Shown: positions 38,842-48,343, counted from the stretch's first letter. The stretch is DNA of 64,000 nucleotides from Halobacillus dabanensis (GCF_900114165.1 NZ_FOSB01000010.1:62001-126000), one strand, 5' to 3'. Program-made: numbers and translations. Notes: a model not told the origin generated them from the letters alone.

Positions 38842-39633
38842 ATGGAAAAGAAAGAATGGTATTTAGAGTATGAAATTCAGTATAATCGCCCGGGACTTCT
38901 GGGAGACATCTCCTCATTATTAGGAATGATGAAAATCAACATCGTTACGATAAATGGTGTAGAAAATTCCCATAGAGGTATGCTTTTGTTATGTAAAGAA
39001 GAGGAACAAATGACCCGCTTGAGATCGATATTAAATACAATGGATACAATAAAAGTGACGAAATTACGAAGACCCAAATTAAGAGACCGGCTTGCTGTTC
39101 GTCATGGACGGTATATACATAGTGATGTCGATGATAAGAAGACTTTCCGTTTTAACCGTGAAGACCTGGGGCTTCTTGTTGATTTTATGGCAGAGTTGTT
39201 TATGAAAAATGGACATAAGCTCGTTGGCATTAGAGGAATGCCTCGTGTTGGTAAGACAGAATCGGTGGTAGCTGCAAGTGTTTGTGCTAACAAACGGTGG
39301 TTGTTCGTATCAAGTACGCTTCTAAAACAAACGGTTCGAAACCAACTCATTGATGAAGAATATAGTGAAGATAACCTATATATCATTGACGGAATCGTTT
39401 CCGCCAAAAGAGCGAATGAGAAGCATTGGCAACTTGTCCGCGAAATCATGAGATTGCCAGCGACTAAAGTGATTGAACACCCAGACATTTTCGTGCAGGA
39501 AACGGAATATACGATGGATGATTTTGACTATATCATTGAACTGAGGAATAATGAAGACGAAGAAATTACTTATGAACCCGTGGAAAAACCAGGTATGTCT
39601 ATGAATGACGGGTTTTCCATGTTCGATTTTTAG
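38842..39633 (+). CDS. ymfK: DUF3388 family protein YmfK with a P-loop-like motif
   Basis: A 263-residue protein conserved at this locus. The N-terminal 75 residues resemble an ACT-like regulatory fold (LEYEIQYNRPGLLGDISSLLGM). From about residue 128 comes GIRGMPRVGKTESVV, where G-M-P-R-V-G-K-T at 132-139 fits the Walker A pattern GxxxxGKT, so nucleotide binding is possible. The C-terminus is acidic. ATG at 38842 is seven bases after AGAGGAG. Function unknown. Confidence 0.85.
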   Translation: MEKKEWYLEYEIQYNRPGLLGDISSLLGMMKINIVTINGVENSHRGMLLLCKEEEQMTRLRSILNTMDTIKVTKLRRPKLRDRLAVRHGRYIHSDVDDKKTFRFNREDLGLLVDFMAELFMKNGHKLVGIRGMPRVGKTESVVAASVCANKRWLFVSSTLLKQTVRNQLIDEEYSEDNLYIIDGIVSAKRANEKHWQLVREIMRLPATKVIEHPDIFVQETEYTMDDFDYIIELRNNEDEEITYEPVEKPGMSMNDGFSMFDF

Positions 39634-39652
39634 AAATTGGATGGTGTTACAC

Positions 39653-40576
39653 ATGGAGATTGGAGCTAGGCTGAAGGAAACCCGGGAAGCAAAGGGGCTA
39701 TCTTTAGAATCATTGCAAGAGACGACTAAAATACAAAAAAGGTACCTTCAGGCGATTGAAAAAAATGAGTTCCAGGTGCTTCCTGGTAAATTCTACACAA
39801 GGGCATTCATTAGAGAATACGCTTCTGCTGTAGGGTTAGATCCAGAGCAAGTAATGGAAGAACATAAAAATGAACTGCCTACTTTTGAAGAGGAAAGTGC
39901 TGTACAGTATAGCCGTGTCCAAAGAACGAAAAAGGAAACAGCTCAAAAGAGTGGAAATTCATCCAGGGTTTTGCCTACGATTTTGACTGTAGGGCTGATT
40001 GTTGGTTTGATTTTCGTCGTCTGGGTAGTATGGCAAAACATGGGGGACGCGGAAAACGAAAATACAGAATCGAATGCAAACCCTAATGATGAAATCAATG
40101 TACCGGAGGGTAAGGAAGAAGAAGACCCTTCTAACGAATCAACAGAAAACGAAGATGCTGAAGCGGATGAGAGTGCTGATTCCACAGATGAAAAACCAGA
40201 ATCTTCTGAAGAGAAACAAGACGGGGAAGAAGAAAGCACCGAAGGACAAATGGATGTCCAACTGACGGAGGAAGGGACTGGTTCATTCCCTGAACATACG
40301 TATGAAATTACAGGAGTGAGCGAACGTACAGTCACGATTGAGCTCACAGGAAGAGCTTATATGGAGGTGCAGTCTCCTAAGGGCGGCGAGGACTTAGTGA
40401 CTCCAAAAGAATATACGGAAGAAGAATCTCCAATGACTCTAGAGTTGGGAGAGAACGATAGTGTTTTCATTAAAACAGGAAACGCCCCAGGAACGGTGGT
40501 AAAAGTAAACGAACAAGAAGTTCCGTTCCCTGACGCTGAGTTGTCCACACAGAAATTATTGTTGCAATTCAAGTAA
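39653..40576 (+). CDS. rodZ: RodZ-like membrane HTH protein YmfM
   Basis: A 307-residue protein with a RodZ-type helix-turn-helix at residues 1-70 (IGARLKETREAKGLSLESL, then LPGKFYTRAFIREYA), one membrane helix about 102-127, a long acidic Glu/Asp/Ser-rich linker, and a C-terminal beta-domain from about 200. RodZ links MreB filaments to the membrane in cell-shape control. The ATG at 39653 has only a weak GGTG site. The acidic linker is unusually long and may relate to salt adaptation. Confidence 0.88.
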   Translation: MEIGARLKETREAKGLSLESLQETTKIQKRYLQAIEKNEFQVLPGKFYTRAFIREYASAVGLDPEQVMEEHKNELPTFEEESAVQYSRVQRTKKETAQKSGNSSRVLPTILTVGLIVGLIFVVWVVWQNMGDAENENTESNANPNDEINVPEGKEEEDPSNESTENEDAEADESADSTDEKPESSEEKQDGEEESTEGQMDVQLTEEGTGSFPEHTYEITGVSERTVTIELTGRAYMEVQSPKGGEDLVTPKEYTEEESPMTLELGENDSVFIKTGNAPGTVVKVNEQEVPFPDAELSTQKLLLQFK

Positions 40577-40600
40577 TAAACTGAATATAATCATGTTTAG

Positions 40601-40660
40601 GCTGCCCCTGAATGCATTTGTGAAAATGCTCTACCACTTAAAGTGGACGGGCAGCTTTTT
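40601..40660 (+). terminator. Three-way-junction terminator before pgsA
   Basis: An outer stem GCTGCCC (40601-40607)/GGGCAGC (40649-40655) encloses two hairpins, GCATTT-GTGA-AAATGC and CCACT-TAA-AGTGG, and is followed by TTTTT. It closes the rodZ transcript. Confidence 0.75.
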
Positions 40661-40690
40661 ATGTATCTGACTTATTAGGAGAGTGGATTT

Positions 40691-41269
40691 ATGAACTTAC
40701 CAAACAAGATCACATTATCTAGAATTTTTCTTATCCCTATTTTTATCATTCTTATGAGTGTACCTTTTGAATGGGGAACACTTTCAATGGGTGAACGTGA
40801 ATTGCCTGTCTCCCATCTTTGTGGGGCAATATTGTTCATCCTGGCTTCCACTACGGATTGGATCGACGGTTATATAGCACGAAAACACAACCTTGTTACA
40901 AATCTCGGAAAATTTCTTGATCCATTAGCTGATAAGTTATTGGTTAGTGCAGCCCTGATTCTGCTTGTGGAAATCGGCCTTGCTCCGGCATGGATCGTCA
41001 TTTTGATCATTAGTAGAGAGTTTGCAGTTACAGGTCTTAGATTAGTGGCAGCAGGAGAAGGGAGTGTTCTGGCCGCAAGCCAGATGGGGAAGCTGAAAAC
41101 ATGGATTCAAATCATTGCGATTTCTCTGTTGCTATTGCATAACTGGCCATTAGCATTTTTCAGTTTCCCATTAGGGACCATTGCCCTTTATTTAGCAATG
41201 ATCATAACAGTATATTCTGGATATGATTACTTTAAGAAAAACTGGCATGTTATGAGAGATTCCAAATGA
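40691..41269 (+). CDS. pgsA: CDP-diacylglycerol-glycerol-3-phosphate 3-phosphatidyltransferase
   Basis: A 192-residue membrane enzyme that makes phosphatidylglycerol phosphate from CDP-diacylglycerol. The CDP-alcohol transferase signature DG-x2-AR-x8-G-x3-D-x3-D is complete, beginning DWIDGYIARK near residue 56. It uses the product of cdsA, encoded 40 kb upstream. ATG at 40691 follows TAGGAGAG. The stop overlaps cinA by four bases. Confidence 0.95.
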   Translation: MNLPNKITLSRIFLIPIFIILMSVPFEWGTLSMGERELPVSHLCGAILFILASTTDWIDGYIARKHNLVTNLGKFLDPLADKLLVSAALILLVEIGLAPAWIVILIISREFAVTGLRLVAAGEGSVLAASQMGKLKTWIQIIAISLLLLHNWPLAFFSFPLGTIALYLAMIITVYSGYDYFKKNWHVMRDSK

Positions 41270-42504
41270 GAACAGAAATTATAGGTGTAGGTACCGAGTT
41301 GTTACTTGGCCAAATTGCTAATACAAATGCGCAATGGATTTCAAGTCGTTTAGCTGACTACGGGATCCCTGTTTATCACCATACAGTCGTAGGTGATAAT
41401 TTAGACAGGGTAACCAGTTCGTTCAAAAATGCACAAAAAAGATCTGATATTATCATCATCACCGGCGGCTTAGGCCCTACGGAAGACGACCTTACCCGTG
41501 ATGCAGGGAAGAGAGTTCTTGGTCTGAACCTGGTGGAGCATAGGGAAACCATGGATAAAATTCAATCGTATTATGATCGTAATCAGAGAACTATGACAGT
41601 GAATAACCGAAAGCAATCGCTCGTTTTTGAGGGGGCAAATGTGCTGCCAAACCTGGAGGGAATGGCCCCGGGGCAATGGATAAATCGTGACGGTGTTTTG
41701 TGGATATTCCTTCCAGGTGTTCCTGGGGAAATGAAGCATCTCATGGAAGAGTATGTCCTGCCTCGTTTACAGAGCAATTTTCAAGTAGACTCGCAAATCG
41801 TTTCACAAATGTTACGTTTTATCGGAATTGGAGAATCTGATTTGGAAACAAAATTGCAAACGTTGATCACCCAGCAAACCAATCCGACTATTGCCCCGCT
41901 TGCTAGTGAAGGAGAAGTTGGGGTAAGGTTGACAGCAACAGGAGCTACAACTGCAGAAGCTTGGAAAAAAGTCGAAAATTTAAAAGAACAAATCCTTAAC
42001 CATGTTGGGCAGTACTATTACGGTAGTGACGATATTACAGTGGAGGAGAAGGTTCGTGATCTTCTTAAAGCGAAAGGTTTAACCATCGGATCTGCAGAAA
42101 GCTTTACAGGAGGAAAGTTTTTAGAGCGTTTAGTGTCTTTGCCTGGAGCTTCCAATGTTTGTCAGGGGGGCTATATCGCTTATACAGCAGAAATGAAAGA
42201 GAAAGTTCTTCAAGTTTCAAAGCTCCTCATCACAACCTACGGAACAATAAGTAACCAATGTGCTGAGGTGATGGCACGAAATACTCAATCTCTTCTAGGG
42301 GTAGATATTGCCATTAGTTTCACTGGTGTAGCAGGCCCTGATCAAAGTGAAGGTCAAGAGCCGGGGAAGGTTTTCATTGGTCTGCAAATTGGAGATGAGA
42401 AACCGGAAGTCTACGAATATCACTTTCATGGTGGGCGTGACCAAGTGCGCACCCGTGCGGTTAAAAAAGGTTATGAACTACTTTTTCATCGATTGAAAAA
42501 ATAG
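41266..42504 (+). CDS. cinA: CinA-family protein (competence/damage-inducible)
   Basis: A 412-residue protein with an N-terminal MoCF-like pyrophosphatase domain (GVGTELLLGQIANTNA, TGGLGPTEDDLTRD) and a C-terminal CinA deamidase-type domain from about 255 (GSAESFTGG). Family members can hydrolyse NMN or ADP-ribose; the Gram-positive protein is co-induced with RecA in competence. The start ATG overlaps the pgsA stop. recA follows with its own promoter. Confidence 0.93.
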   Translation: MRTEIIGVGTELLLGQIANTNAQWISSRLADYGIPVYHHTVVGDNLDRVTSSFKNAQKRSDIIIITGGLGPTEDDLTRDAGKRVLGLNLVEHRETMDKIQSYYDRNQRTMTVNNRKQSLVFEGANVLPNLEGMAPGQWINRDGVLWIFLPGVPGEMKHLMEEYVLPRLQSNFQVDSQIVSQMLRFIGIGESDLETKLQTLITQQTNPTIAPLASEGEVGVRLTATGATTAEAWKKVENLKEQILNHVGQYYYGSDDITVEEKVRDLLKAKGLTIGSAESFTGGKFLERLVSLPGASNVCQGGYIAYTAEMKEKVLQVSKLLITTYGTISNQCAEVMARNTQSLLGVDIAISFTGVAGPDQSEGQEPGKVFIGLQIGDEKPEVYEYHFHGGRDQVRTRAVKKGYELLFHRLKK

Positions 42505-42584
42505 TTTTCAAGATTTTTCAGATGCGGTTTTTAGAGTTTCATTACACGAAACAACAATTTCCGTATCTTTTTTTAATAAAAAAG

Positions 42585-42598
42585 GGAACATTTATTCG
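42585..42598 (+). promoter_or_regulatory. Weak LexA-like box upstream of recA
   Basis: GGAACATTTATTCG shows the GAAC-N4-xTTC pattern of Bacillus LexA sites with several mismatches. It is nine bases before the -35, a plausible but not strong SOS operator. Confidence 0.35.
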
Positions 42599-42606
42599 CT
42601 TTTCAG

Positions 42607-42635
42607 TTGGCAAACAACGAAAAAAAAGTTATGAT
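42607..42635 (+). promoter_or_regulatory. sigma-A promoter of recA
   Basis: TTGGCA at 42607-42612, a 17-base spacer, and TATGAT at 42630-42635, giving a start about 30 bases before the ATG. Confidence 0.65.
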
Positions 42636-42669
42636 AGGATTAGAAATTTTGAAAGGCGGTATTATTTAT

Positions 42670-43713
42670 ATGAGTGATCGTAAGCAAGCATTAGATATGG
42701 CATTACGTCAAATAGAGAAACAATTCGGTAAAGGTTCGATTATGAAAATGGGAGATGGAACGGAACAAAGGGTGAACACTGTCCCAAGTGGATCGCTTGC
42801 CCTTGATGTTGCATTGGGTGTTGGTGGTTATCCACGTGGTAGAATTGTAGAAATTTATGGACCGGAATCTTCTGGTAAGACAACAGTCGCTCTACACGCT
42901 ATTGCGGAAGCCCAGCGCAAAGGTGGTACAGCCGCTTTTATTGATGCGGAGCACGCCTTAGACCCAGTTTACGCAAGAGCACTTGGAGTCGATATCGAAG
43001 AGCTTCTTCTATCTCAACCGGATACAGGGGAGCAAGCGTTGGAGATTGCCGAAGCCCTCGTTCGTAGTGGAGCAGTAGATATGGTTGTCATCGACTCTGT
43101 AGCAGCTCTCGTCCCGAAAGCGGAGATTGAAGGTGAAATGGGAGATTCCCATGTTGGTCTGCAAGCCCGTCTAATGTCTCAGGCCCTCCGTAAACTTTCT
43201 GGTGCAATCAACAAGTCGAAGACTACGGCGATATTCATCAACCAAATACGTGAAAAAGTAGGAGTTATGTTCGGTAACCCTGAAACAACTCCTGGTGGAC
43301 GTGCGCTTAAGTTCTATTCTTCTGTCCGCTTGGAAGTGCGTCGCGCAGAGACACTGAAACAGGGGAATGAAATGGTAGGGAACAAAACCCGCTTGAAAGT
43401 AGTAAAGAACAAAGTGGCCCCTCCATTCAAACAAGCAGAAGTGGATATTATGTACGGCGAAGGTATCTCAAGAGAAGGTGAGCTGTTAGACATCGGTACA
43501 GATCTTGACATTATACAGAAAAGCGGTTCTTGGTATTCGTATAATAGTGAGAGACTAGGCCAAGGACGTGAAAATGCTAAACAATTCTTAAAAGAGAATG
43601 TCGAGGTCTATCAAGAAGTGAAACGATTGATTCGTGACCATTATGGAATGGAAGCAGATGAAGAAGCGGTAGAAACGAGCAATCAAGAAGGACAAGAACA
43701 ATTAGACGTTTAA
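42670..43713 (+). CDS. recA: Recombinase RecA
   Basis: A 347-residue recombinase. Walker [10 protein letters not shown] is near residue 64-72, the [20 protein letters not shown] block near 140, and a C-terminal acidic tail is present. It promotes strand exchange and LexA cleavage. ATG at 42670 has an AAAGGCGG site 9-10 bases away. A longer in-frame TTG at 42607 lies in the promoter and is rejected. It is monocistronic by its terminator. Confidence 0.97.
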   Translation: MSDRKQALDMALRQIEKQFGKGSIMKMGDGTEQRVNTVPSGSLALDVALGVGGYPRGRIVEIYGPESSGKTTVALHAIAEAQRKGGTAAFIDAEHALDPVYARALGVDIEELLLSQPDTGEQALEIAEALVRSGAVDMVVIDSVAALVPKAEIEGEMGDSHVGLQARLMSQALRKLSGAINKSKTTAIFINQIREKVGVMFGNPETTPGGRALKFYSSVRLEVRRAETLKQGNEMVGNKTRLKVVKNKVAPPFKQAEVDIMYGEGISREGELLDIGTDLDIIQKSGSWYSYNSERLGQGRENAKQFLKENVEVYQEVKRLIRDHYGMEADEEAVETSNQEGQEQLDV

Positions 43714-43720
43714 AGAAGAT

Positions 43721-43754
43721 GAAAAAGCAGCGCCAGATGGGTGCTGCTTTTTCA
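43721..43754 (+). terminator. Terminator after recA
   Basis: GAAAAAGCAGC at 43721-43731 pairs with GCTGCTTTTTC at 43743-43753. Confidence 0.88.
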
Positions 43755-43945
43755 AAATATGATTTATTTAATATGCATGACAAACGGAATAAGTATGGAA
43801 CCTTTGAAAGTTAAATTGCTTTGAGTGGGATTTTTATAGATAGATTCAGAGGAGAAGCTCAATATAAAGGCAATAAACCAGCCATCATGAATAGACAGAT
43901 ATTTTAAAATATTTGAATATGTCAGCAGATACATAGGGCGTTTCC

Positions 43946-43974
43946 TTGACATTCCTTATAGTCAAGCATAAAAT
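43946..43974 (+). promoter_or_regulatory. sigma-A promoter of rny
   Basis: TTGACA at 43946-43951, 17-base spacer, TAAAAT at 43969-43974. The -35 is inside an inverted repeat CTTGAC (43945-43950)/GTCAAG (43961-43966), so the spacer may be a protein-binding site. Confidence 0.7.
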
Positions 43975-44034
43975 GAATGTGTATCATTTTCATCTTTATA
44001 CCCTTATTTAAAACAAATGAAACTGAAAATGAAA

Positions 44035-44056
44035 CGTTTGTAATTACCGACAAACG
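44035..44056 (+). other. Inverted repeat in the rny leader
   Basis: CGTTTGT at 44035-44041 and ACAAACG at 44050-44056, about 60 bases after the promoter. It may be a leader hairpin for RNase Y self-control, which is an inference only. Confidence 0.3.
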
Positions 44057-44087
44057 GACCAAGTTCATAGCAAGAGGAGGTGAAATT

Positions 44088-45650
44088 ATGGATATGATAT
44101 CCTCGCTCATCTTCATTTTGCTTGCCCTTATCATCGGTTCTGTTGTTGGTTATCTTATTCGGAAATCGATTGCGGAGGCGAAAATTTCCAGTGCTGAAAC
44201 GCTTGCGAAACAGATTGTTGAAGAAGGTCATCGCAATGCTGAATCAGCCAAAAAAGAGGCTCTTCTAGAAGCTAAAGAAGAGAATCAAAAATTTCGCCAG
44301 GAAGCGGAGAACGAAATCCGTGAACGCCGCATGGAACTGCAGAAAACTGAAAATCGTTTGACTCAGAAAGAAGAGAATCTTGATCGTAAGAGTGGAACGC
44401 TTGACCAACGTGATCTTTCACTCGAAAAGAAAGAAGGGACTCTTGCCGAGAGACAACAACAAATTGAAGAAATGGAAAGCAAAGTGGAAGCTATGCTTCA
44501 AGAACAACAGACTGAGCTTGAACGCATTTCAGGCTTAACATCAGACCAGGCGAAACAGATGATTTTAGAACGCGTCGAACAAGAGGTATCGCATGAGTCA
44601 GCCCTTATGGTTAAAGAAGCAGAAAATCGTGCGAAAGAAGAGGCAGATAAGAAGGCGAAAAGCATCCTTTCTTTAGCCCTACAGCGTTGTGCCGCCGATC
44701 ATGTTGCTGAAACTACCGTTTCTGTCGTCAACTTGCCTAATGATGAGATGAAAGGTCGTATTATTGGACGTGAAGGCCGAAACATTCGTACATTAGAAAC
44801 GCTGACAGGTATCGACTTGATCATTGATGATACGCCAGAAGCTGTCATTCTTTCAGGCTTCGACCCAATCCGACGAGAGACTGCTAGAATGGCTCTTGAG
44901 AAACTAGTTCAAGATGGTCGAATTCATCCAGCTAGAATTGAAGAAATGGTTGATAAATCCAGACGTGAAGTCGATGACTATATTCGTGAAGTGGGTGAAC
45001 AGACTACATTTGAAGTAGGAGTGCATGGTTTGCATCCAGATCTTATTAAGATTCTCGGCCGTCTCAAGTATCGTACGAGTTATGGACAGAACGTCTTGAA
45101 ACACTCGACTGAGGTTGCTTATCTATCAGGTTTACTTGCTGCCGAACTAGGTGAGGACGAATTACTTGCAAGACGTGCTGGTTTACTTCACGACATAGGT
45201 AAAGCGATTGACCATGAAGTGGAAGGAAGCCACGTGGAAATCGGTAAAGAATTGGCGATGAAGTATAAAGAGAGTGAAACAGTTATTAATGCTGTTGCTT
45301 CTCACCATGGAGATGAAGAACCGACTTCAATTATATCTGTATTGGTCGCTGCTGCGGATGCATTATCTGCTGCACGTCCAGGAGCAAGAAGTGAAACGTT
45401 AGAGAACTACATTAAGCGTCTAGAAAAACTGGAAGAGATTTCAGAGTCTTATGAAGGCGTAGAAAAATCATTTGCAATCCAAGCAGGACGTGAAGTCCGT
45501 ATTATGGTTCGTCCTGATGAAATTGATGATCTTGAAGCAACAAGATTAGCTCGAGATATTCGAAACAGAATCGAGGGTGAACTCGATTACCCAGGTCATA
45601 TTAAAGTTACTGTCATTCGTGAAACACGTTCTGTGGAGTATGCGAAATAA
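44088..45650 (+). CDS. rny: Ribonuclease Y
   Basis: A 520-residue membrane-anchored endoribonuclease that starts decay of many mRNAs. It has a single N-terminal membrane helix (residues 4-25), a long charged coiled coil to about 200, a KH domain near 210-275 ([15 protein letters not shown]), and an HD domain with [10 protein letters not shown] near 368-377. ATG at 44088 is spaced correctly after AAGAGGAGGTG; the GTG at 43977 lies far upstream without a site. Length equals the B. subtilis enzyme. Confidence 0.97.
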   Translation: MDMISSLIFILLALIIGSVVGYLIRKSIAEAKISSAETLAKQIVEEGHRNAESAKKEALLEAKEENQKFRQEAENEIRERRMELQKTENRLTQKEENLDRKSGTLDQRDLSLEKKEGTLAERQQQIEEMESKVEAMLQEQQTELERISGLTSDQAKQMILERVEQEVSHESALMVKEAENRAKEEADKKAKSILSLALQRCAADHVAETTVSVVNLPNDEMKGRIIGREGRNIRTLETLTGIDLIIDDTPEAVILSGFDPIRRETARMALEKLVQDGRIHPARIEEMVDKSRREVDDYIREVGEQTTFEVGVHGLHPDLIKILGRLKYRTSYGQNVLKHSTEVAYLSGLLAAELGEDELLARRAGLLHDIGKAIDHEVEGSHVEIGKELAMKYKESETVINAVASHHGDEEPTSIISVLVAAADALSAARPGARSETLENYIKRLEKLEEISESYEGVEKSFAIQAGREVRIMVRPDEIDDLEATRLARDIRNRIEGELDYPGHIKVTVIRETRSVEYAK

Positions 45651-45655
45651 ACACG

Positions 45656-45687
45656 ATGAAGCGGCCGCTGGCCGCTTCATTTCTGTT
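45656..45687 (+). terminator. Terminator after rny
   Basis: ATGAAGCGGCC at 45656-45666, loop GCT, GGCCGCTTCAT at 45670-45680, then TTCTGTTTT. Confidence 0.8.
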
Positions 45688-45739
45688 TTATGGGTAAGAA
45701 TAAATATATAAAGAAAAGAGAGAAGAAAGGATTTGTTTT

Positions 45740-46537
45740 ATGAGAATTTTATTTATTGGTGATGTAGTCGGTTCACCGGGCAGGGAAATGGTCGATGAAT
45801 ACTTGCCTAAACTAAAACAAAAGTATCAGCCAGCTGTAACCATTGTTAATGGGGAAAATGCTGCTTCCGGTAAAGGGATTACGGAGAAAATTTACAGACG
45901 TTTCCTTGAAAAAGGGGCACAAGCAGTCACCTTGGGAAATCATGCGTGGGACAAAAAAGAAATTTTTGATTTCATTGATGACGCAGAGTATATGGTTAGG
46001 CCTGCTAACTTTCCTGAAGGTACTCCTGGTAAAGGTTTGACCTTTGTTAAAACCCCCAAAGGTGAAGTGGCGGTTATCAATTTACAGGGGCGTACGTTCC
46101 TTTCCCCCAATGACGATCCATTCAGAAAAATAGATGAGTTGATTGATACCGCTAAAAAGCGCACATCCATTATTTTCCTTGATTTTCATGCAGAAGCAAC
46201 AAGTGAAAAACAAGCGATGGGGTGGTATGTCGATGGTCGTGTAAGTGTCAATGTTGGTACCCATACACACATCCAAACGGCTGATGAACGCATTTTACCT
46301 GGTGGGACAGGATATATATCAGATGTGGGAATGACAGGGCCGTATGATGGAATCCTCGGAATGGAGCGGGAATCCGTGCTTAAACGATTTTTAACGAATC
46401 TCCCTGTACGTTTTGAAGTTCCAAAAAAGGGAAGAGCACAATTAAGTGCCTTCTTGGTAGATGTAGATGAAAATACTGGAAAATCTACAAAAGTAAAACG
46501 TATTCTCATCAATGATGATCACCCATTCTTCAGCTGA
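45740..46537 (+). CDS. ymdB: Metallophosphodiesterase YmdB
   Basis: A 265-residue calcineurin-like enzyme. Metal ligands are visible in FIGDVVGSPGREMV, NGENAA, LGNHAWD and VGTHTHIQT. In B. subtilis YmdB hydrolyses 2',3'-cyclic AMP and affects the biofilm/motility switch, partly through RNase Y, the adjacent gene. It follows the rny terminator with AGAAAGG before the ATG. Confidence 0.94.
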   Translation: MRILFIGDVVGSPGREMVDEYLPKLKQKYQPAVTIVNGENAASGKGITEKIYRRFLEKGAQAVTLGNHAWDKKEIFDFIDDAEYMVRPANFPEGTPGKGLTFVKTPKGEVAVINLQGRTFLSPNDDPFRKIDELIDTAKKRTSIIFLDFHAEATSEKQAMGWYVDGRVSVNVGTHTHIQTADERILPGGTGYISDVGMTGPYDGILGMERESVLKRFLTNLPVRFEVPKKGRAQLSAFLVDVDENTGKSTKVKRILINDDHPFFS

Positions 46538-46572
46538 TTATTTGAATTTTGCGACAAATTCATTCATAATGA

Positions 46573-46600
46573 AAAGGTAATAACCTACATCTCCAAGAAT
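46573..46600 (+). promoter_or_regulatory. Candidate sigma-H promoter of spoVS
   Basis: AAAGGTAAT at 46573-46581, a 12-base spacer, then CAAGAAT at 46594-46600. This fits RNAGGAWWW-N12-RNNGAAT with two mismatches. spoVS is a sigma-H gene in B. subtilis. Confidence 0.55.
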
Positions 46601-46645
46601 ATAGTAATTATGGAACAACTATAGTAATTGAAGGAGGAGCTAGTA

Positions 46646-46906
46646 ATGGAAGTCTTAAAAGTATCAGCTAAATCCGTACCTAATTCAGTAGCAGGGGCGT
46701 TGGCCAATGTAGTACGAGAGCGTGGGACTGCCGAAATTCAAGCAATCGGAGCTGGTGCATTGAACCAGGCTGTTAAGGCCGTTGCTATTGCGCGTGGTTT
46801 TGTGGCACCGAGCGGAATGGATTTGATATGCATTCCGGCTTTTACCGACATCATGATCGACGAAGAAGAAAGAACGGCAATTAAACTGATCGTCGAGCCT
46901 CGATGA
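46646..46906 (+). CDS. spoVS: Stage V sporulation protein S
   Basis: An 86-residue small protein whose sequence is nearly identical across spore formers. EVLKVSAKSVPNSVAGALANV and the central AIGAGALNQAVKAVAIARGFV are the Alba-like core. In B. subtilis it affects septation, spore coat assembly and competence. ATG at 46646 is seven to eight bases after GAAGGAGGAG; the upstream in-frame ATG precedes that site. Confidence 0.96.
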   Translation: MEVLKVSAKSVPNSVAGALANVVRERGTAEIQAIGAGALNQAVKAVAIARGFVAPSGMDLICIPAFTDIMIDEEERTAIKLIVEPR

Positions 46907-47283
46907 TTTCGATAAATATTCCTCACCTTCTAACTAATTGTACAAACCCTTTTATGAATCTAGCTAGCAATCACCTTTCATATGGAATGTAATGAGAATC
47001 AGATTATGGATGAATCTCGTGAAGAAAATCGCACCCTATTAAAGGGTGCGGTTTTTTTAACGTTTTCATACTTTTTATTGTTGAAATGAACCTTGAAATA
47101 GAATGGATAATAATTTTGGAATTAGTTTCCTTTATTATGAGAGGAACCATTTTTTCTAGCTCAGCTTTTGTGTTCATATGTACATTTGCAGTGGACAATT
47201 AAATTTGCGTTATTTTTTAAACATGTTAATATTATTTATATATTAGGTTTAATGCTATTTTGGGCGAGTTAGGAGTGTTCACT
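46907..47283. other. Gene-free region between spoVS and tdh
   Basis: About 375 AT-rich bases. A strong terminator lies at 47025-47058 and a weak promoter (TTGCGT at 47205-47210, TAATAT 16 bases on) lies before tdh. No reading frame is supported. Confidence 0.55.
47025..47058 (+). terminator. Terminator after spoVS
   Basis: CGCACCCT at 47030-47037, loop ATTAA, AGGGTGCG at 47043-47050, then GTTTTTTT. Confidence 0.88.
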
Positions 47284-48324
47284 GTGAATGGAACGATGAA
47301 AGCTATCGTAAAGCACCATCGCGGATCCGGGGCGCAGCTTCAAGAAGTTGCAATTCCTGAAATCCAAGATGGTGAAGTATTGATTCGAGTTAAAGCCACA
47401 TCTATTTGTGGAACGGATGTCCATATATATAATTGGGACGAATGGTCAGAGAGTCGAGTAAATCCACCATATGTTTTTGGTCATGAGTTCTCAGGTGAAA
47501 TTGTCGAAGTGGGAGAAAAAGTCCACAATTTCCAAAAAGGCGATTACGTCAGTGCTGAAACACACCTTGTTTGTGGTCATTGCCCTCAGTGTTTGACGGG
47601 TAAATTTCATATTTGTGAAAACACGAAAATCATCGGTGTGGATACACAAGGATGTTTTGCTGAATATGTAGCTCTCCCTGCAGATAACCTGTGGAAGAAC
47701 CCGGATGAGATGCCAACAGACATTGCTTCGATTCAGGAACCGATGGGGAATGCCGTGCATACCGTTTTAAATGGTGATGTGGCAGGTAAGTCCGTGGCTG
47801 TCATAGGTTGTGGGCCGATCGGGTTGATGGCTGTAGGTGTAGCTAAGGCAGCGGGGGCGTCGCAAGTATTAGCCTTCGATTTGAATCCCTATCGGTTGAA
47901 ACTTGCGGAGAAGATGGGAGCAACAGCAACCATTCATTCAGGAGAAGTGGATCCTGTGGAGCAGGCGAAGAAATGGACAGACGGCCATGGAGTGGATGTG
48001 GTCTGCGAAATGAGTGGTCATCCGGTTGCAATGGATCAAGGGTTCAAAATGATCACAAATGGAGGCCGGGTGTCGATTCTAAGCTTACCAACAAAACGTG
48101 TAAGTTTAGATGTGACCAATGATATCGTCTTTAAAGGCGTAGAAGTTCAGGGCATAACTGGTCGTAAGATGTATGAAACATGGCAGCAGGTTTCTAGACT
48201 TTTACAATCTAACCAAGTGGATGTCTCTCCACTAATCACCCATCATTTAAAACTTGAAGAATTTGAACAAGGCTTTGATTTGATGAATGAAGGAAAATGT
48301 GGAAAAGTAGTTCTACACCCATAA
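47284..48324 (+). CDS. tdh: L-threonine 3-dehydrogenase
   Basis: A 346-residue zinc alcohol dehydrogenase-family enzyme oxidising threonine to 2-amino-3-ketobutyrate with NAD. The catalytic zinc is held by the Cys in SICGTDVH near 42 and GHEFSGEIVEVGE near 65; the structural zinc by CGHCPQCLTGKFHIC near 95-110. The NAD motif is VAVIGCGPIGLMAVG near 170. The start chosen is GTG at 47284, eight bases after AGGAG. kbl, the next gene, completes the pathway. Confidence 0.95.
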   Translation: MNGTMKAIVKHHRGSGAQLQEVAIPEIQDGEVLIRVKATSICGTDVHIYNWDEWSESRVNPPYVFGHEFSGEIVEVGEKVHNFQKGDYVSAETHLVCGHCPQCLTGKFHICENTKIIGVDTQGCFAEYVALPADNLWKNPDEMPTDIASIQEPMGNAVHTVLNGDVAGKSVAVIGCGPIGLMAVGVAKAAGASQVLAFDLNPYRLKLAEKMGATATIHSGEVDPVEQAKKWTDGHGVDVVCEMSGHPVAMDQGFKMITNGGRVSILSLPTKRVSLDVTNDIVFKGVEVQGITGRKMYETWQQVSRLLQSNQVDVSPLITHHLKLEEFEQGFDLMNEGKCGKVVLHP

Positions 48325-48343
48325 ATCGTAAGGAGGATGTTTC

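Larger units (their letters stand above)
43714..44087. other. Non-coding region between recA and rny
   Basis: About 370 bases: the recA terminator, an AT-rich stretch with no coding potential, the rny promoter, and a small inverted repeat in the rny leader. The pbpX gene found at this place in B. subtilis is absent. Confidence 0.6.
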
